DNA of 64,000 nt from Owenia fusiformis. Lineage: Eukaryota; Annelida; Polychaeta; Sabellida; Oweniidae. Numbering within the stretch: position 1 is the first letter of the stretch; the number at the start of each line of letters is the position of its first letter. The stretch lies in NCBI GenBank assembly GCA_903813345.2, contig CAIIXF020000010.1, positions 17,681,181 through 17,745,180 of the forward strand, written 5' to 3'. Shown here in pieces: positions 12,905 to 23,940 of this stretch. The notes beneath the pieces were generated by a model that saw only the letters and a list, made by a program, of their open reading frames with translations, had not been told where the DNA came from and searched no databases. A program made the position numbers and the translations under genes.

Positions 12905-13012
12905 CTTAAAAACAAAATGGGACTCGCAACAGATGCAACAATATTTCGAACTAAATGAAGCCCAATGGTACGAACAATAAATTTTGACATCTTTATCGTT
13001 TGGATTATGTAA
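12905..13012 (+). repeat. duplicate of the lipase gene 5' flank
   Basis: About 105 bp match 16,208-16,318, just upstream of the lipase first exon. Shared blocks are GACTCGCAACAGATGCAACA, GAAGCCCAATGGTACGAACA and ATCTTTATCGTTTGGATTAT. The match stops abruptly after TATGTAA. It may be a remnant of a tandem duplication of the lipase promoter or 5' leader. Confidence 0.7.
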
Positions 13013-13114
13013 TAATGTCTATGTCTCGTTCATTCATTTGACCAATAAAAATCATAACTGCCTGGAAAGTAATATGAATAAAGTAAGTAAATAAATGAAT
13101 TAAAACGTCGAATT

Positions 13115-13495
13115 AAGAAGCAAAAGTCTTTTCTGGGTCACTGCGAATGGCATGATTTCCTCGAGTCTCTTCAGTTGCAAGGCAACCATACTGGGACCGA
13201 TTCGCGTCGTTCCACTACTGCCCTTGGTGGGGGCCCGCTACCATACTATATGACTCCCGGAGTTTACTAAAGCACGTTAGTGGAGGAACCAACCACAGTC
13301 TCACAATCTGTCTCCAGCAAGAGCGGCCAGAGAACCAACCCATGCCAAGGGCCGGTAAACGGTTGGACCTTCGGACCGGGTGTCCGTAGTGACAATGATC
13401 AACAACTCCGTACCTGGGGCACGAACGCGGGACCTCCGTATCCCACGACGTTCAACCGCAAAGAAGCCTCAGTCTACACCACTAGGCTACCCTGC
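13115..13495 (-). mobile_element. tRNA-derived SINE
   Basis: On the minus strand a perfect RNA polymerase III A box (TAGCCTAGTGG, complement of 13,479-13,489) is followed about 50 bp later by a B-box-like GCGTTCGTGCC (complement of 13,418-13,428). This is the spacing of a tRNA-type promoter. A non-tRNA body follows down to about 13,115. The region is clearly more GC-rich than its surroundings. The 80-codon plus-strand ORF here is a by-product of the SINE. Confidence 0.65.
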
Positions 13496-13519
13496 TTAGG
13501 TGTCAAAACTGCTAAAAAA

Positions 13520-14258
13520 TAATGTAGTTGTTACAATTATTTGCTTGGATAAACATGATATTACATTTCTTAATTGATTAATCTGATTTAGTTGGACCAA
13601 CGATCAAGGCAATGAAATCAACAACTCTTGCAAATGTGAACGGGAGTCGTAAAGACAGAAAGTACAAGAATCGTGATCAATGTAAAGTATAATATTTAAG
13701 ACACATCTTTGAATATCGGGTGGGAGGAGCATTCCAAAATGAAGAAGAATCATTTAGAACATTTGATTTGTTGCCAATATATCAATTGCGTCTCAAATAA
13801 ATGAAATAAAAGGTATCGCCGGCCACTAAAGCCGATGAGTGAAAACAATTATAATTGATGCATCTAGATCGCTCACTATAAGGGTAAGTGAATAGGTTTT
13901 TGTGTAGATACGTCGAGGATAATAAGCTGTTATATTTCGACGCTTGAAATAATCTGATTACGCTTATTAATAATTACGCGTGGCTATTAAACACAAGTGT
14001 TGTGTAGAACAAAAACAAGAAAACTGAACGACCTATTAAGGAACTGTACTTCAGTTTCAAAGTGTTCAAGATATTTCCGCATGTTCAAAAACACAAAATT
14101 TATATTTTGGGCTATCCATATTTTGTCAGATATCACCAATTCATATCACAGGGAAAACATAATCATGTTTCCGAAAAGAACTCTTCTACTCGCTACTCAA
14201 AATGAGGCACGGACACAAGTACAGAGAATAGCCTAGTGAAGGCATCTATCTAATAGTG
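13520..14258. other. no gene seen
   Basis: AT-rich. The short ORF at 13,997-14,236 has no supporting splice sites or family resemblance. Confidence 0.4.
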
Positions 14259-14261
14259 GCT

Positions 14262-14462
14262 TTTCCATATAGCTTTGAAATCTCGTTAAGGTCTCGTTTT
14301 AATGAGATTTTAGGAGGTTTGCATTTTTAACCACTAAAGACTATCATTTTCTTCTATTCTGTGTGTAATTTTCTATCAAAACAACTTAGTTTTTGCACTG
14401 TTATTTACCTTTATTCAAATTCTAGAGATTTTCAAGTTTTCTAAAAATGGTCGGGCTAAATC
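14262..14462 (+). repeat. repeat shared with the interior of the 61.6-kb Harbinger-type MITE
   Basis: The block from TTTTCCATATAGCTTTGAAA through GGTCGGGCTAAAT is closely matched at about 61,663-61,893, inside the 61,583-62,196 element. Here it directly precedes, and appears to be split by, the TIR element at 14,466-15,166: CCCATTTG on the left side and CTATTGACA on the right side correspond to the continuous CCCATTGACA at about 61,886. Confidence 0.65.
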
Positions 14463-14465
14463 CCC

Positions 14466-15166
14466 ATTTGTTGGATTTACACTAGCGCGCTAAGACGTCT
14501 AAGCTTAAACGTTTTAGCCTTAAAACGTTTCCAGATTTACTCAAGAGCTCTCGGCTAAGAGCGCTTAGCTAAAACGTTTTAGGACCCTAGTCATAGCCAA
14601 GACGTCTAAGCGTTAAAACGTTTTACAAGCGAGTGTAAATCCATCGGTTTTAGCTAAGAGCTCTTAGCCCGGTTTTTTGCGTTGCGCCGAACGAAACATT
14701 TGAAACTTTCCATTTACATATGTCGCATGGTACTTTATTTTATCGTATCCCTTGTTCTCAATATCATCCCGAAATTATTGAGAAGAACTTATTTGCCTGG
14801 CGATTTATCATAATCCTAATTTATGCATAAAATCTTCCTGCTCTCTTTCATGCTTTTTACAATGCTGTCTTTAGGACATATTTTCTGAGACCGATCCATT
14901 CTTTAGTACAAAGTCGGGTACAAAGTATAAAAGCAGGAAAGGAATAGCTATATTGACTGAACCGTCCTTCAACCAGTATTAAACTGCTTTTTTCATTTTA
15001 CATGTATACCTACATATCTCTAAGACGTTTTAGGAAAACAGATGTAAACTCGATCTAAGACGTCTTGAAAATGGTAATGTAAACTCAACTTAAATTTTCT
15101 AAAACGTTTTAGCCAAAACGTCTTGGCCATGGGATGCTGCGCGTAGTGTAAATTGGGCTATTGACA
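14466..15166. mobile_element. TIR element with arrays of AAACGTTTTAG / AAGACGTCTT motifs
   Basis: The ends are TTGGATTTACACTAGCGCGC on the left and, inverted, CCCAATTTACACTACGCGC on the right. Inside both ends are many short palindromic motifs: AAAACGTTTT, AAGACGTCTT and AGAGCTCTTAGC. They are dense over 14,490-14,670 and 15,018-15,125 and absent from the centre. There is no ORF. The subterminal arrays look like transposase-binding repeats of a non-autonomous DNA transposon. Superfamily unknown. Confidence 0.7.
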
Positions 15167-15434
15167 ACGTAACATACATTGGTAATATAACAGGCTTTCG
15201 TCAATGTAACAAAAGCGATGGGCTTAGTACAGCTTCATTTACAAAACAAATTCCAAATCGAAGAAACTTATTAAAACTAGGCTATATTTTCTTGCTTTGG
15301 GCCAAATTATAATCTGTAACTTGACTTATTAGTAGGTTTAAATCGAGAAAGCAAAAAATTCGTAACCAGGAAGTTCATCCATTTTGTTACATTGATGTTC
15401 CGTCAACTAGTTGTGGAACAGTGATTATGGCATT

Positions 15435-15509
15435 CGGTATAACGCCTTTCGGTACAATGCGCGTCGGTACAATGCGCGTCGGTATAATGAGTTTCGGTAT
15501 AATGCGCAG
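15435..15509 (+). repeat. 15-bp minisatellite, five copies
   Basis: CGGTA(C/T)AATGCGCGT-type units begin at 15,435, 15,450, 15,465, 15,480 and 15,495, an exact 15-bp period. The array abuts repeat D copy 3. Confidence 0.85.
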
Positions 15510-15895
15510 AACCCGATGTTTTGAAGGTGTTCACTAAACCTAGCTATTGTCAGAGGAGTCGCACCCCTTACACTTTATCTATTAACCACCACATTATGTA
15601 ATCAAATCACCCAGCTAGGCTTTTTTGGTAAACTAAGGCCCTCTTACGGGAACAGGCTTTTATCATAATAATGATGAACACATAATGCCAACTGATAGTG
15701 ATTTGTCACCCATAATTGTTACCACTATTGTAATAAACTAATAATGAAATAAAACAGAATATAAAAAATCATAATAATGAGACCGACATGACTTCCCTTC
15801 CTACCCGAGTGCTTGATATTGTAGGCTATTCAGTCCGTACCTATCTACGGCCCCTTAACCTTTCTTCTGAGGCTAATCCACCACAACCACTGGTC
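15510..15895 (+). repeat. dispersed repeat D, copy 3
   Basis: Best-preserved copy of the family, in the plus orientation. It runs from TGTTTTGAAGGTGTTCACTA to CTACGGCCCCTTAACC and the CTGGTCAGTATCAAG end, where foldback family A begins, so the two families are joined here as they also are near 6,510. Confidence 0.75.
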
Positions 15896-16192
15896 AGTAT
15901 CAAGCGATGGTAACGGTCGTAACCTTCGCATCTAAGATGGCGGACGGTAATTGTCGATTTCGATATTATCAGTTTTCCTCGTATTAAACTATAGTTGACG
16001 TTATGCTTTGATATTTGAACTAAATCAGGCTTATATGACATGGAAACTCTGGAGTATGATAATTTGTTCATATATCATGCGTGGGCGCTTTTAGTTCAAC
16101 GATATATTCCACCACTTAAGGGAAGGTAATGTATATGGACAACTGATCAGACTCCAGAGTTTTCCGTGAAAAACTAAAAATATCGAAATCGA
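15896..16192. mobile_element. foldback family A, complete copy
   Basis: The left arm (GGTAACGGTCGTAACCTTCG, AAGATGGCGGACGGTAATTG, CGATTTCGATATT) and the right arm (ACTCCAGAGTTTTCC, AATATCGAAATCGACAATT) are imperfect inverted repeats around a centre near 16,110. Related pieces lie at 6,584, 11,735, 54,910 and 56,655. The element ends about 260 bp upstream of the lipase start codon. No coding capacity. Confidence 0.7.
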
Positions 16193-16450
16193 CAATTATA
16201 TGTTACTCTCATACGTAAAAAACAGAATGTGACTCGCAACAGATGCAACAATGAACTGAATGAAGCCCAATGGTACGAACAATACAATTTGACATCTTTA
16301 TCGTTTGGATTATGTAAGACTCGACTGATTGGAAATCGCTTATCTCTTGTACGTATTCACCAAAGGCATCTTATCAGCAGACGAACCTCTTTGTCCCTAA
16401 ATTCAACCTTACATTATCCCGAATGGCTTCGCACCAGAATAGGAGCTAAT

Positions 16451-18890
16451 ATGAAGTGCTTGTTTTGTTGCTTTTTGGCAGTATTTCTGTTGGTAGAAGC
16501 AGCCGGTATGTGATATGATTATTCTTGATAGTTTCTGTATGATGATTTGATACAATATTTAGAGTCAAATAATGTCCAATCATATTATTTTTAGGATTTT
16601 TGTTCGGTGGTGGAGATGACAACAATGGCCGACTAGCCTACTTTAGACTCCATACAAGGTATGAACGTAGCTCAAATTGTATTATGTAATATATGTGCAA
16701 CCATCAGGAAATAAATATCATTATTATATCATTGCTAGAGATTGTGTGATTTGATTCAATACCATGTGATCAAAAATACCGTAGCGTATTTCAAAGCTCC
16801 CTCAATTTTAGGATAATAAAAGACGTATTGCCCGCCCGGGAATTCTGAAAACTGCACTGGACGAAAATAAAGTGTACTATACAATATGATACTATACCTA
16901 ATACGTAATTATGTTAACTTATGGGTTTATGATATATGTATTGATTGAAATAAATGATCACAGAGAATGTCTAGCAATGATATGATAAAACAGCTATTTC
17001 ATTCTATGTTCGGGCAATACCTGTTGCACGTTCAATGATTTTGCAGTATGTATTGCCCGTACTAGGGCCAGGCAAATACATGCTGCAAAAATCAAAAAAA
17101 AAATTCCTAAGAGCTTTATTTTCAGATGGCTCATTATATAAAAGATCACGGACATTTGCATTTTCTCGTATGCGTATGCACCACTTATATTTTGCATAAA
17201 ATGTATTGAAGAAGACGTTTTCTGTACTCAAGGGCATTTGGGAAAGACTCTGTGATATGGAATGACTGGGATGGAAAGGAAATCAAGTATGGCGACTATA
17301 ATCGATTAAGGGAGTTGAAATTCGACAACAAACTAAAAGTTGTCTTTTTTGTCCATGGCTGGCTTGGATCAGAAGGCAATTGGTACATCATTGATATGTA
17401 CAACGCCATGTTAGATACGGTAGGGACGGACGATATGATGGAAACTCTTGAACATTATGCTTATTAATTAGTATTGGGACAACCAGCTAGCGATGGAATT
17501 GGAATTGTTTTATCTGCAAGCTCCTCCTTTACATCGTAAAACATTTACAGCGATGAGATTTGATAATGATTGTTTCCTTAATACTTGGAGATCATATAAT
17601 TGTAGACCTAGAATAGTCATTTTTGGATTATATACACATTTTAGGAAGACGTTAATTTCTTTGCCGTTGATTGGAGTTATGGTTCCAACACACTTGACTA
17701 CGCCCATGCCAGACAAAAGATGTTGGGAGGGAAATTGCTGATTTTGTAAAGTTCCTTGAAAAAGACGGAGGCATTACAAGGGATCAGGTTCATCTGATTG
17801 GACACAGTCTTGGTGGTCAAACTGTCGGATATGCCGGAATGAATTTGCAAAATCCAAAGGTCGCTCGAGTCACAAGTAAGTCTCCTTTTTCCCCGGGGCC
17901 TTGTCCTCACAAAATGTCTTACAGTATGCTATCCGATCTGCCTTCCTTTACACACATACCCCTATAGATCTAGAAATGTAATATTCACAGATTCTACTTT
18001 TATTTTTTGACGATAATTGGTATTCTTTTTAATTACATACAAATATGTAAATCTTAGTAGCATGTACGCATTCATATCATGGGAGTTCAGCCAATAACCC
18101 ATGTAGCCTTTTTCCCATGTTTTAGAAGGCTGTGAGAGCATTGAAATAATTTCATTTGAATTATCATACAGGCTTGGATCCGGCAGAATTTATGTATGAT
18201 CTCTCAGATCTTGATGACACAATTGATCCCAGTGATGCTGAGTTCGTAGATGTGCTACATACGTCATGGGTGTCACGTGTTCCAAAGGGTCACGTGGATT
18301 TCTATCCAAATAATGGAGATACGGGTCACATGATGGCTGTCTATTATTACACTGACTCTATCAAAGCAAAGTGTAGATATACATCATATAAATGCACCAA
18401 CTGGAAAGACTTTGAAGCAGGAAAGTAAGTATTCCCTGTGGTGTCACGATTGATGTCGTTTCAAGCGAACGTTATGAGACCTGGTTTGTGATCGGGGAGG
18501 GGCACACGGTGTAAAACGCCCTCCGATGAGTATATGATATATTCACGAGTGACTGCAGCTAGCGAGCGAATGAATTCCAGAAAATTAAAAAACGGATAAA
18601 TCGAGGATAAAAGTAAAAGTGTTTTTTTTTACTTTCAGTGGAGCGATTTCGTTGATATTTTTTATGTAATTACATTAATTCTATCAGATATCATTCGTAT
18701 TTGAAAATTCACCAATTGTAAACATATTGAAAAATTCTGTTGTAGTTGTTAATAGCTTACGTTTTGTTGTAGATGTGCTACAGATTGCAGCAACAACAGC
18801 TGTAATGAGATGGGACATTATGCTAGTCCAGATAAGGCCAGGGGACGAGTGTACATAAATGTTAAAGACGATGCCCCATATTGTCGATAA
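16451..18890 (+). CDS. Pancreatic-type lipase / phospholipase A1-like protein, lidless, with a one-base frame break
   Basis: Secreted alpha/beta-hydrolase of the pancreatic lipase family, expected to hydrolyse acylglycerols or phospholipids. Exons: 16451-16505 (signal peptide MKCLFCCFLAVFLLVEAA), 16595-16658, 17233-17419 (VVFFVHGWLGSEGNWY, oxyanion region), 17645-17875 (nucleophile elbow GHSLGG), 18172-18424 (SLDPAE with the catalytic Asp, DPSDAEFVDVLHT, GHVDFYPN, then the catalytic His in GHMMAVYYY) and 18773-18890 (Cys-rich end, stop TAA). All junctions are GT-AG and phases agree, except that exon 4 is one base short: the frame changes near 17,710 between YAHAR and DVGREIADF. This could be a pseudogene or a sequence error. 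Only about seven residues separate the PN of HVDFYPN from the His, so the lid and its cysteines are absent, as is the C-terminal PLAT domain. A possible ATTAAA signal is at 18,932. Confidence 0.8.
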
Positions 18891-18899
18891 TATGAAAAT

Positions 18900-20744
18900 A
18901 CGACTGTCTTTGATTCATACTAAATTCAAAGATTAAAGCATTATACTTGATATAATCAATACAGCATGTGTTATTTTTTCCAACGCGTCTTTTAGTTAAT
19001 TCACAATCTCCGAGCATTTCATTTCGTTTAGTGCAAATTGGCTGCTTTAGAAATGCATTGAACGAACTGTCACGGGCTTAGAAAGGATCCAAAAATAAGC
19101 CAAGCAAATAAATCAGTCAGTTTGAATTAATTCGATTCCTTAGCTAATCCCCGTGAACTACTATGGACATTTTTTATTCATAACTAATCTATTTTAACAA
19201 TTATATGGAAAATCCCATCTCAATCACGGGGTAATCGCCCAAATGGGCATTTCTGCTGCCGCTTAAAAAATCAAAATTGAAAGTCCATTTCCAATATAAG
19301 GGCAACTTAAACGAACCCCATACCTCATTAAACAGAAAACATGGAGAATTTATTTGATAAACAGGTGATTTTTTAAAAATATGATATGTATATTTATAGG
19401 CTAATAATTATCAATTTTGAAAAGGGCGAAATCATCCAAAATATGTATAAACAATGAGATCTTGACCCAAAAAAACGGACAATAGGCAACATGGGAGAAA
19501 ATGAGAATAAAATAGCGAACAGGGTTTATTGACATTTTTTAATAATTTGATAATACATATTCATCTTTGCCATATGTATTTCTTCGAATCTATATCAAAT
19601 GTAAATAAATCTATATTTAATGGAGTTATAATCGCCCTCGATTGTAACTAATAAAAGTAAAAATACTATTCATGGCCACGGTATATCGTGACAGGTGCGG
19701 TGCTCTTTTTTCTAAACATAAAACTAGTTTACATTCAATACGTTTTGAGTGCTTTATCTCGCTATTTATCATAGATCTCAGATAAGTAATTGAATTCGGT
19801 GATAAACTTTCTAAATGTAAGTCACCTAATTTGGTATCAAATCGTAATTATTGTGTGTCAACTATTGTCCTGGAGTATCCTTAAATTCAGGTAAAGAATA
19901 ATTTGTTGAAAATTGTTAGTATTAATCTTGACAAAGACGTAGTGAGGATTAGTGCCACGCATGTACACTTTCTGGTAAGATTACTTTAATATGTAATATA
20001 AACGATAGGCTTACGTGTAGGTGTCTTATCGCATCATGTGTTAATTGAATTCATAATAATTGAACTTTAACTGAACTTGAAACTGAACCTGGAAATATAT
20101 GTGCATTCCTTGTACTTGCTACTTATCTAAGTTTTTAAACACAAATAGATATAAGGTGGGTCAAAACGTTTTATATTGCTCTAACTTTTTTTATAATGCA
20201 TGATGGATTTCAAAAATACGTTTAGTGCACTGAGAGAGTAAATTGACCAATAAGGAAATTCAAGATTACATAGACTTCTTCAACATTAAGAAAAACAGAA
20301 CGGGAAATTATTACAGAGTATACAGAACACTTCACCCTATGTGTCTCTCTGACAGACTGAATAAGTTGTCAATCTGGGAGTACAATTTGAGACATGACTA
20401 GGCCTAATAAAAAGTAAAATTGTTACTCCGAAGAAGTATTTCTTAAATGTATATAATCGTCATAATAAAAATATAGACGGTTTGACCAATCCTGTTCAGT
20501 GACATGCGTTTGATTCTGCGGCTTGTCTAGTACTTTAATTCAATCTAGAATTGTCATTTTTCTTTTTTAAGGATTCATCTTAGAAGACAATTATGTGGCA
20601 ATGATAGAACAGCAGTAATAGTAAATCTGCGAAAGCACCAAGCGCATAACCTCCAAACAAAAGGAACCAAAGTGCGCAGATAGAAAACACGCGCCTACAA
20701 ACACTAAAATATTAAAGTAACTCAGAGCATCTTTAGCAAATAAT
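18900..20744. other. no gene seen
   Basis: Intergenic and AT-rich. At 20,155 GGTGGGTCAAAACG resembles the end of a mariner-like element, but no partner end was found. Confidence 0.4.
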
Positions 20745-20993
20745 ATGCCAGGATTGTTGCGTTCACCTTTACCAAATCGGAAGCCCCTGACAATTGAGGA
20801 AATCCAGCAAACTTTTAACGACGTTATAGAGACCCAATCATGGTTAGTGCAACGTTATCAGAATCTCAGGAGCGACTTTGAATCTACTGATTGCGAACTC
20901 AGACAAATTCAAACACTTCTTGACGGAATGACAAGGAGATTGGGGAGCAGGATGAGCTCAATTGAATCTCTCAGACACGTGCGAACACCGTAA
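20745..20993 (+). CDS. Coiled-coil coding block, unknown protein
   Basis: An 82-codon ORF begins MPGLLRSPLPNRKPL and continues as a likely coiled coil (TIEEIQQTFNDVIETQSWLV, then leucine- and charge-spaced residues to SIESLRHVRTP). Base and codon use are more gene-like than the surroundings. A possible donor (ACC before GTAACC) lies four codons from the stop, so this may be the first coding exon of a gene that continues at about 22,670 and 23,044. I do not recognise a family. Confidence 0.4.
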   Translation: MPGLLRSPLPNRKPLTIEEIQQTFNDVIETQSWLVQRYQNLRSDFESTDCELRQIQTLLDGMTRRLGSRMSSIESLRHVRTP

Positions 20994-22666
20994 CCTGAAC
21001 ATATAATTACACAGATCAATTCAAGTCACGCATTACATGATGCATTGGGACGACATTGCAGTAGACATATTCTTCTTCTTACCGTATATGCAAGGTAATA
21101 CATGTATATTATAGATGGAAAGTGGACTAGAGTCTAATACTGTGATACATGGTGACGACACACATTTCATTTGAAAATACTTAATCATTCCCCATGCAGA
21201 TACAATGAATGTCGGCTACGTAGGCCTAAAGGATCTGATGAAACTACAAAGGATTGGTATTAAACTCTAGCGGAGAACTTACACTTATAATTTATAAAGT
21301 ATAGTACGATGTTGTTTTAATAAAATGACAATAGAAGAGTCGAAATAAAAGTACAAATTAAAGCGAATCTAATAAAAAATGTATCACTGTTATCAGAGAC
21401 TGTTAGTCCCTGATTAAGTTTACTAGGCATAATTACCTCCTTAATTCTCGGTTTTTAATTTTGTAAATCATAAGAAGAGATATCCATTCGAGTTGAGGTT
21501 CATGTTTTATGTTTTATATCATTTAAAAAAGTTGTCTTTAGAAATGAGACAATGTTGATCTTATGTTTGGCCGTAAATTCCACTTTGATCAATCAAGTAG
21601 CAAAGTAGCCTCTCAACGTTGTCCTTAAATGTCAATAAACTATGTGTGATTTGTAATTTTGTAAAAGTTCTAATAAATGTTCAAGACATAATACATTATT
21701 ATTTCAGTTTCATTTCTGTTTCATTTCTGTATCTCACCATTTTCTTATGAAGATGGAATTCACCAAATCTAATCACCACTTTAAAAGAGAATTAAAGAAG
21801 CAGAGGAACATGTCTTAAAAAATTGACAATTTTAAGATAATTTTGGGGTTATATTATTTGTCCAAGGTATTGAGTTGCATGCATTCGATTTACCCAAAAC
21901 ATGCGTACAGGTTCCCCGAATGCCATGTTTAATATTCCATTCTGATTTATCAGTCTCCCTTTATCTAAAGCTAGGGATAACACATTTTGCATTTTACAAG
22001 TGGATTCACATTGTGGTCAATGATTCTAAACATTTAGTATTACTACATCAATGGCATTCTGATACTCAGACCATCTCTGGCAATGCGTTCTAGAAAGGAA
22101 ACTGAGAGAAGGCTGTGATATCTCACGATGCATCAATGGTTGTGTTCAGTTTTTACCTGGCGTAGGCTCAATAACATTTGTTACGGCGACCGTAGGGTTT
22201 ATCATTTCAGGATGAGTAACATTTCTACGGTTGCCTTAAAATGTCCACGGTCAGATAATTAGCATACGCAGTAATTAGCCGTTTGGCGTATTTTGATTTC
22301 GAGGAGACATAAAAAACTACAGCCGTAAGTCGACCACACGTCCAAAATACGGTTTCCTTGGAACCTTTCGACGGTTTGTTGATTTCTACATTAACCACAT
22401 GAATAAAAGTTTTAACTCCGAGTTATAATTTCTACTGTCGGCGATTCTACAGCCTGTAAGAAATGGATACGCCGCATGGAGACAATTAGCTCAAAAACGT
22501 GACATCTTTTCCTACCACTCTTCGTTGGTTGAATAAAGGTGTTGTTTCCAGAATATACAATAATTAATACATGCTGAATATACAAATTATAGTTTTACAG
22601 TCAAATATAATGTTAGAATTACGATTAGAGTCACAACACTACAATAAAAACAGTCCCAATACAAGG
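20994..22666. other. no firm feature; CpG-richer patch
   Basis: About 22,150-22,480 has noticeably more CG dinucleotides and repeated ACGG/CGAC motifs than the surroundings (TTACGGCGACCGTAGGG, CTACGGTTGCC). This fits an old repeat, but I cannot define its ends. Confidence 0.3.
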
Positions 22667-22786
22667 TGCAAGATTTTGTTTTTACACCGAATCGATAAGC
22701 TCCGTAAACAAGTGCACGACAGACTTAAGTCAACATCAAATGAGATCAATGGATTAAAGCAAGATTCAAAGGAATTAAGCTTGTAA
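22667..22786 (+). CDS. Possible coiled-coil exon
   Basis: The frame reads RIDKLRKQVHDRLKSTSNEI and then NGLKQDSKELSL before a stop, with heptad-like spacing. It is flanked upstream by AG dinucleotides and followed by GTAACT. It may belong with the coiled-coil block at 20,745 and the 290-codon ORF at 23,044, but I could not fix splice sites that keep frame. Confidence 0.25.
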   Translation, partial: CKILFLHRIDKLRKQVHDRLKSTSNEINGLKQDSKELSL

Positions 22787-23043
22787 CTTGTGAGTTTAGC
22801 ACATTAACGCATAAAGAGTCCAATGATTAACTTAACCATACGAACTAACATACAATACCTTTATTCGAATAATTGATCAGTTACCAGGAAACATTGATAG
22901 TATAGTATACAGTACCTGTGTACCTGTAATGAATTTGAAGACCAATATGGAGGAAAATGGCTAAAACAGAATATAAAGCTATAGTGGCTTATTAAAATGC
23001 TGATACACGATCATGCAAATGTTCTCGATGTGGACTCTTAACC

Positions 23044-23916
23044 ATGAGGGTGCCACGTTTGGTGAATCGACAATCAAACACGGATTTTTTACAGACTCAT
23101 GCCAGAACTGACAGGAAAAAACATGAAACCTGGCGATTGCAGAAGTTAGGGAAGCCGCCGGTTAAACTGGACAGTGCACAACTCCGAAAGAGACCGCACA
23201 CTCGTAACGTTGATGACATAAATGTTGGTGATGTATCTAAGGACGGTACCAAAAAGGACATGGAAAATGATACATCGAATACAAATTTTGTTTCGAGATT
23301 TCCTGACGTCCGCCGAACAAACGAAATTCTCAAACAAATAATAAATTATAATAAACGTGACGATCAATTCCAAAGGTCCGACCGTTTACATGTGGAGGGG
23401 GTGTTCAGAAAACATATCCGAAGTGTGTTTAATGTCACACAATATAGGAAATCGCACACAGACCTATCTGTTTCTGAACCCTCGCTGACTACACGCTCCA
23501 TAGAGCTCCCACACTCAATAACAGTCGGCTTGGCTCGGAAACAATTAAAATCCCAGCCCCAAACAGAGAGGACATCATTCCCGATGTTGGGCCGATCCTC
23601 GACTATGGTGAGAACCCCACATACACCCAGGAGTCAACGGACAGAGAGGACAACGCTGAATAGTAGAGAGACGTTACGACTTGAACCCATTATACATACA
23701 AATGACAAAAAACAAAAACCTGCCAAAAATTCAAAGCAAAACAGAGTACGGTTTTTAACAGTGGGAAACAATTCAGATGACACGCCAAAGGTTCAGCACC
23801 GTTTGAAATCTGTAAACCAACTTCCATTTGGATATACTTTTACGCCAGTTCCACCACAGACAAATGAAATGGAGAGTTCCTATGATATGAACGATCTACA
23901 CATGTCCGGTTCTTGA
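23044..23916 (+). CDS. 290-residue basic, disordered protein of unknown function
   Basis: An uninterrupted 290-codon ORF in otherwise stop-rich DNA, with higher GC than its flanks, is strong evidence of coding. The protein is rich in Arg, Lys, Ser and Thr, has no signal peptide or membrane segment, and looks mostly disordered. A short more ordered part lies near residues 88-140 (RRTNEILKQIINYNK, VFRKHIRSVFNVTQY). Residues 234-237 (RVRF) fit the PP1-docking RVxF pattern. TP and SP sites occur near 190-200. The ATG has ACC before it; a stop lies about 60 bases upstream in frame. Alternatively an AG inside ATGAG could be an acceptor, making this a last exon. A possible ATTAAA signal is at 23,935. 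Family not recognised. Confidence 0.55.
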   Translation: MRVPRLVNRQSNTDFLQTHARTDRKKHETWRLQKLGKPPVKLDSAQLRKRPHTRNVDDINVGDVSKDGTKKDMENDTSNTNFVSRFPDVRRTNEILKQIINYNKRDDQFQRSDRLHVEGVFRKHIRSVFNVTQYRKSHTDLSVSEPSLTTRSIELPHSITVGLARKQLKSQPQTERTSFPMLGRSSTMVRTPHTPRSQRTERTTLNSRETLRLEPIIHTNDKKQKPAKNSKQNRVRFLTVGNNSDDTPKVQHRLKSVNQLPFGYTFTPVPPQTNEMESSYDMNDLHMSGS

Positions 23917-23940
23917 GGCAGGATAGACATATAAATTAAA

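Noticed and set aside
13280-13522. 80-codon GC-rich ORF
   Set aside because: Lies inside the tRNA-derived SINE on the opposite strand and has no family resemblance.
16994-17237. Two overlapping minus-strand ORFs in lipase intron 2
   Set aside because: Opposite strand of an intron and the start of exon 3; no independent support.
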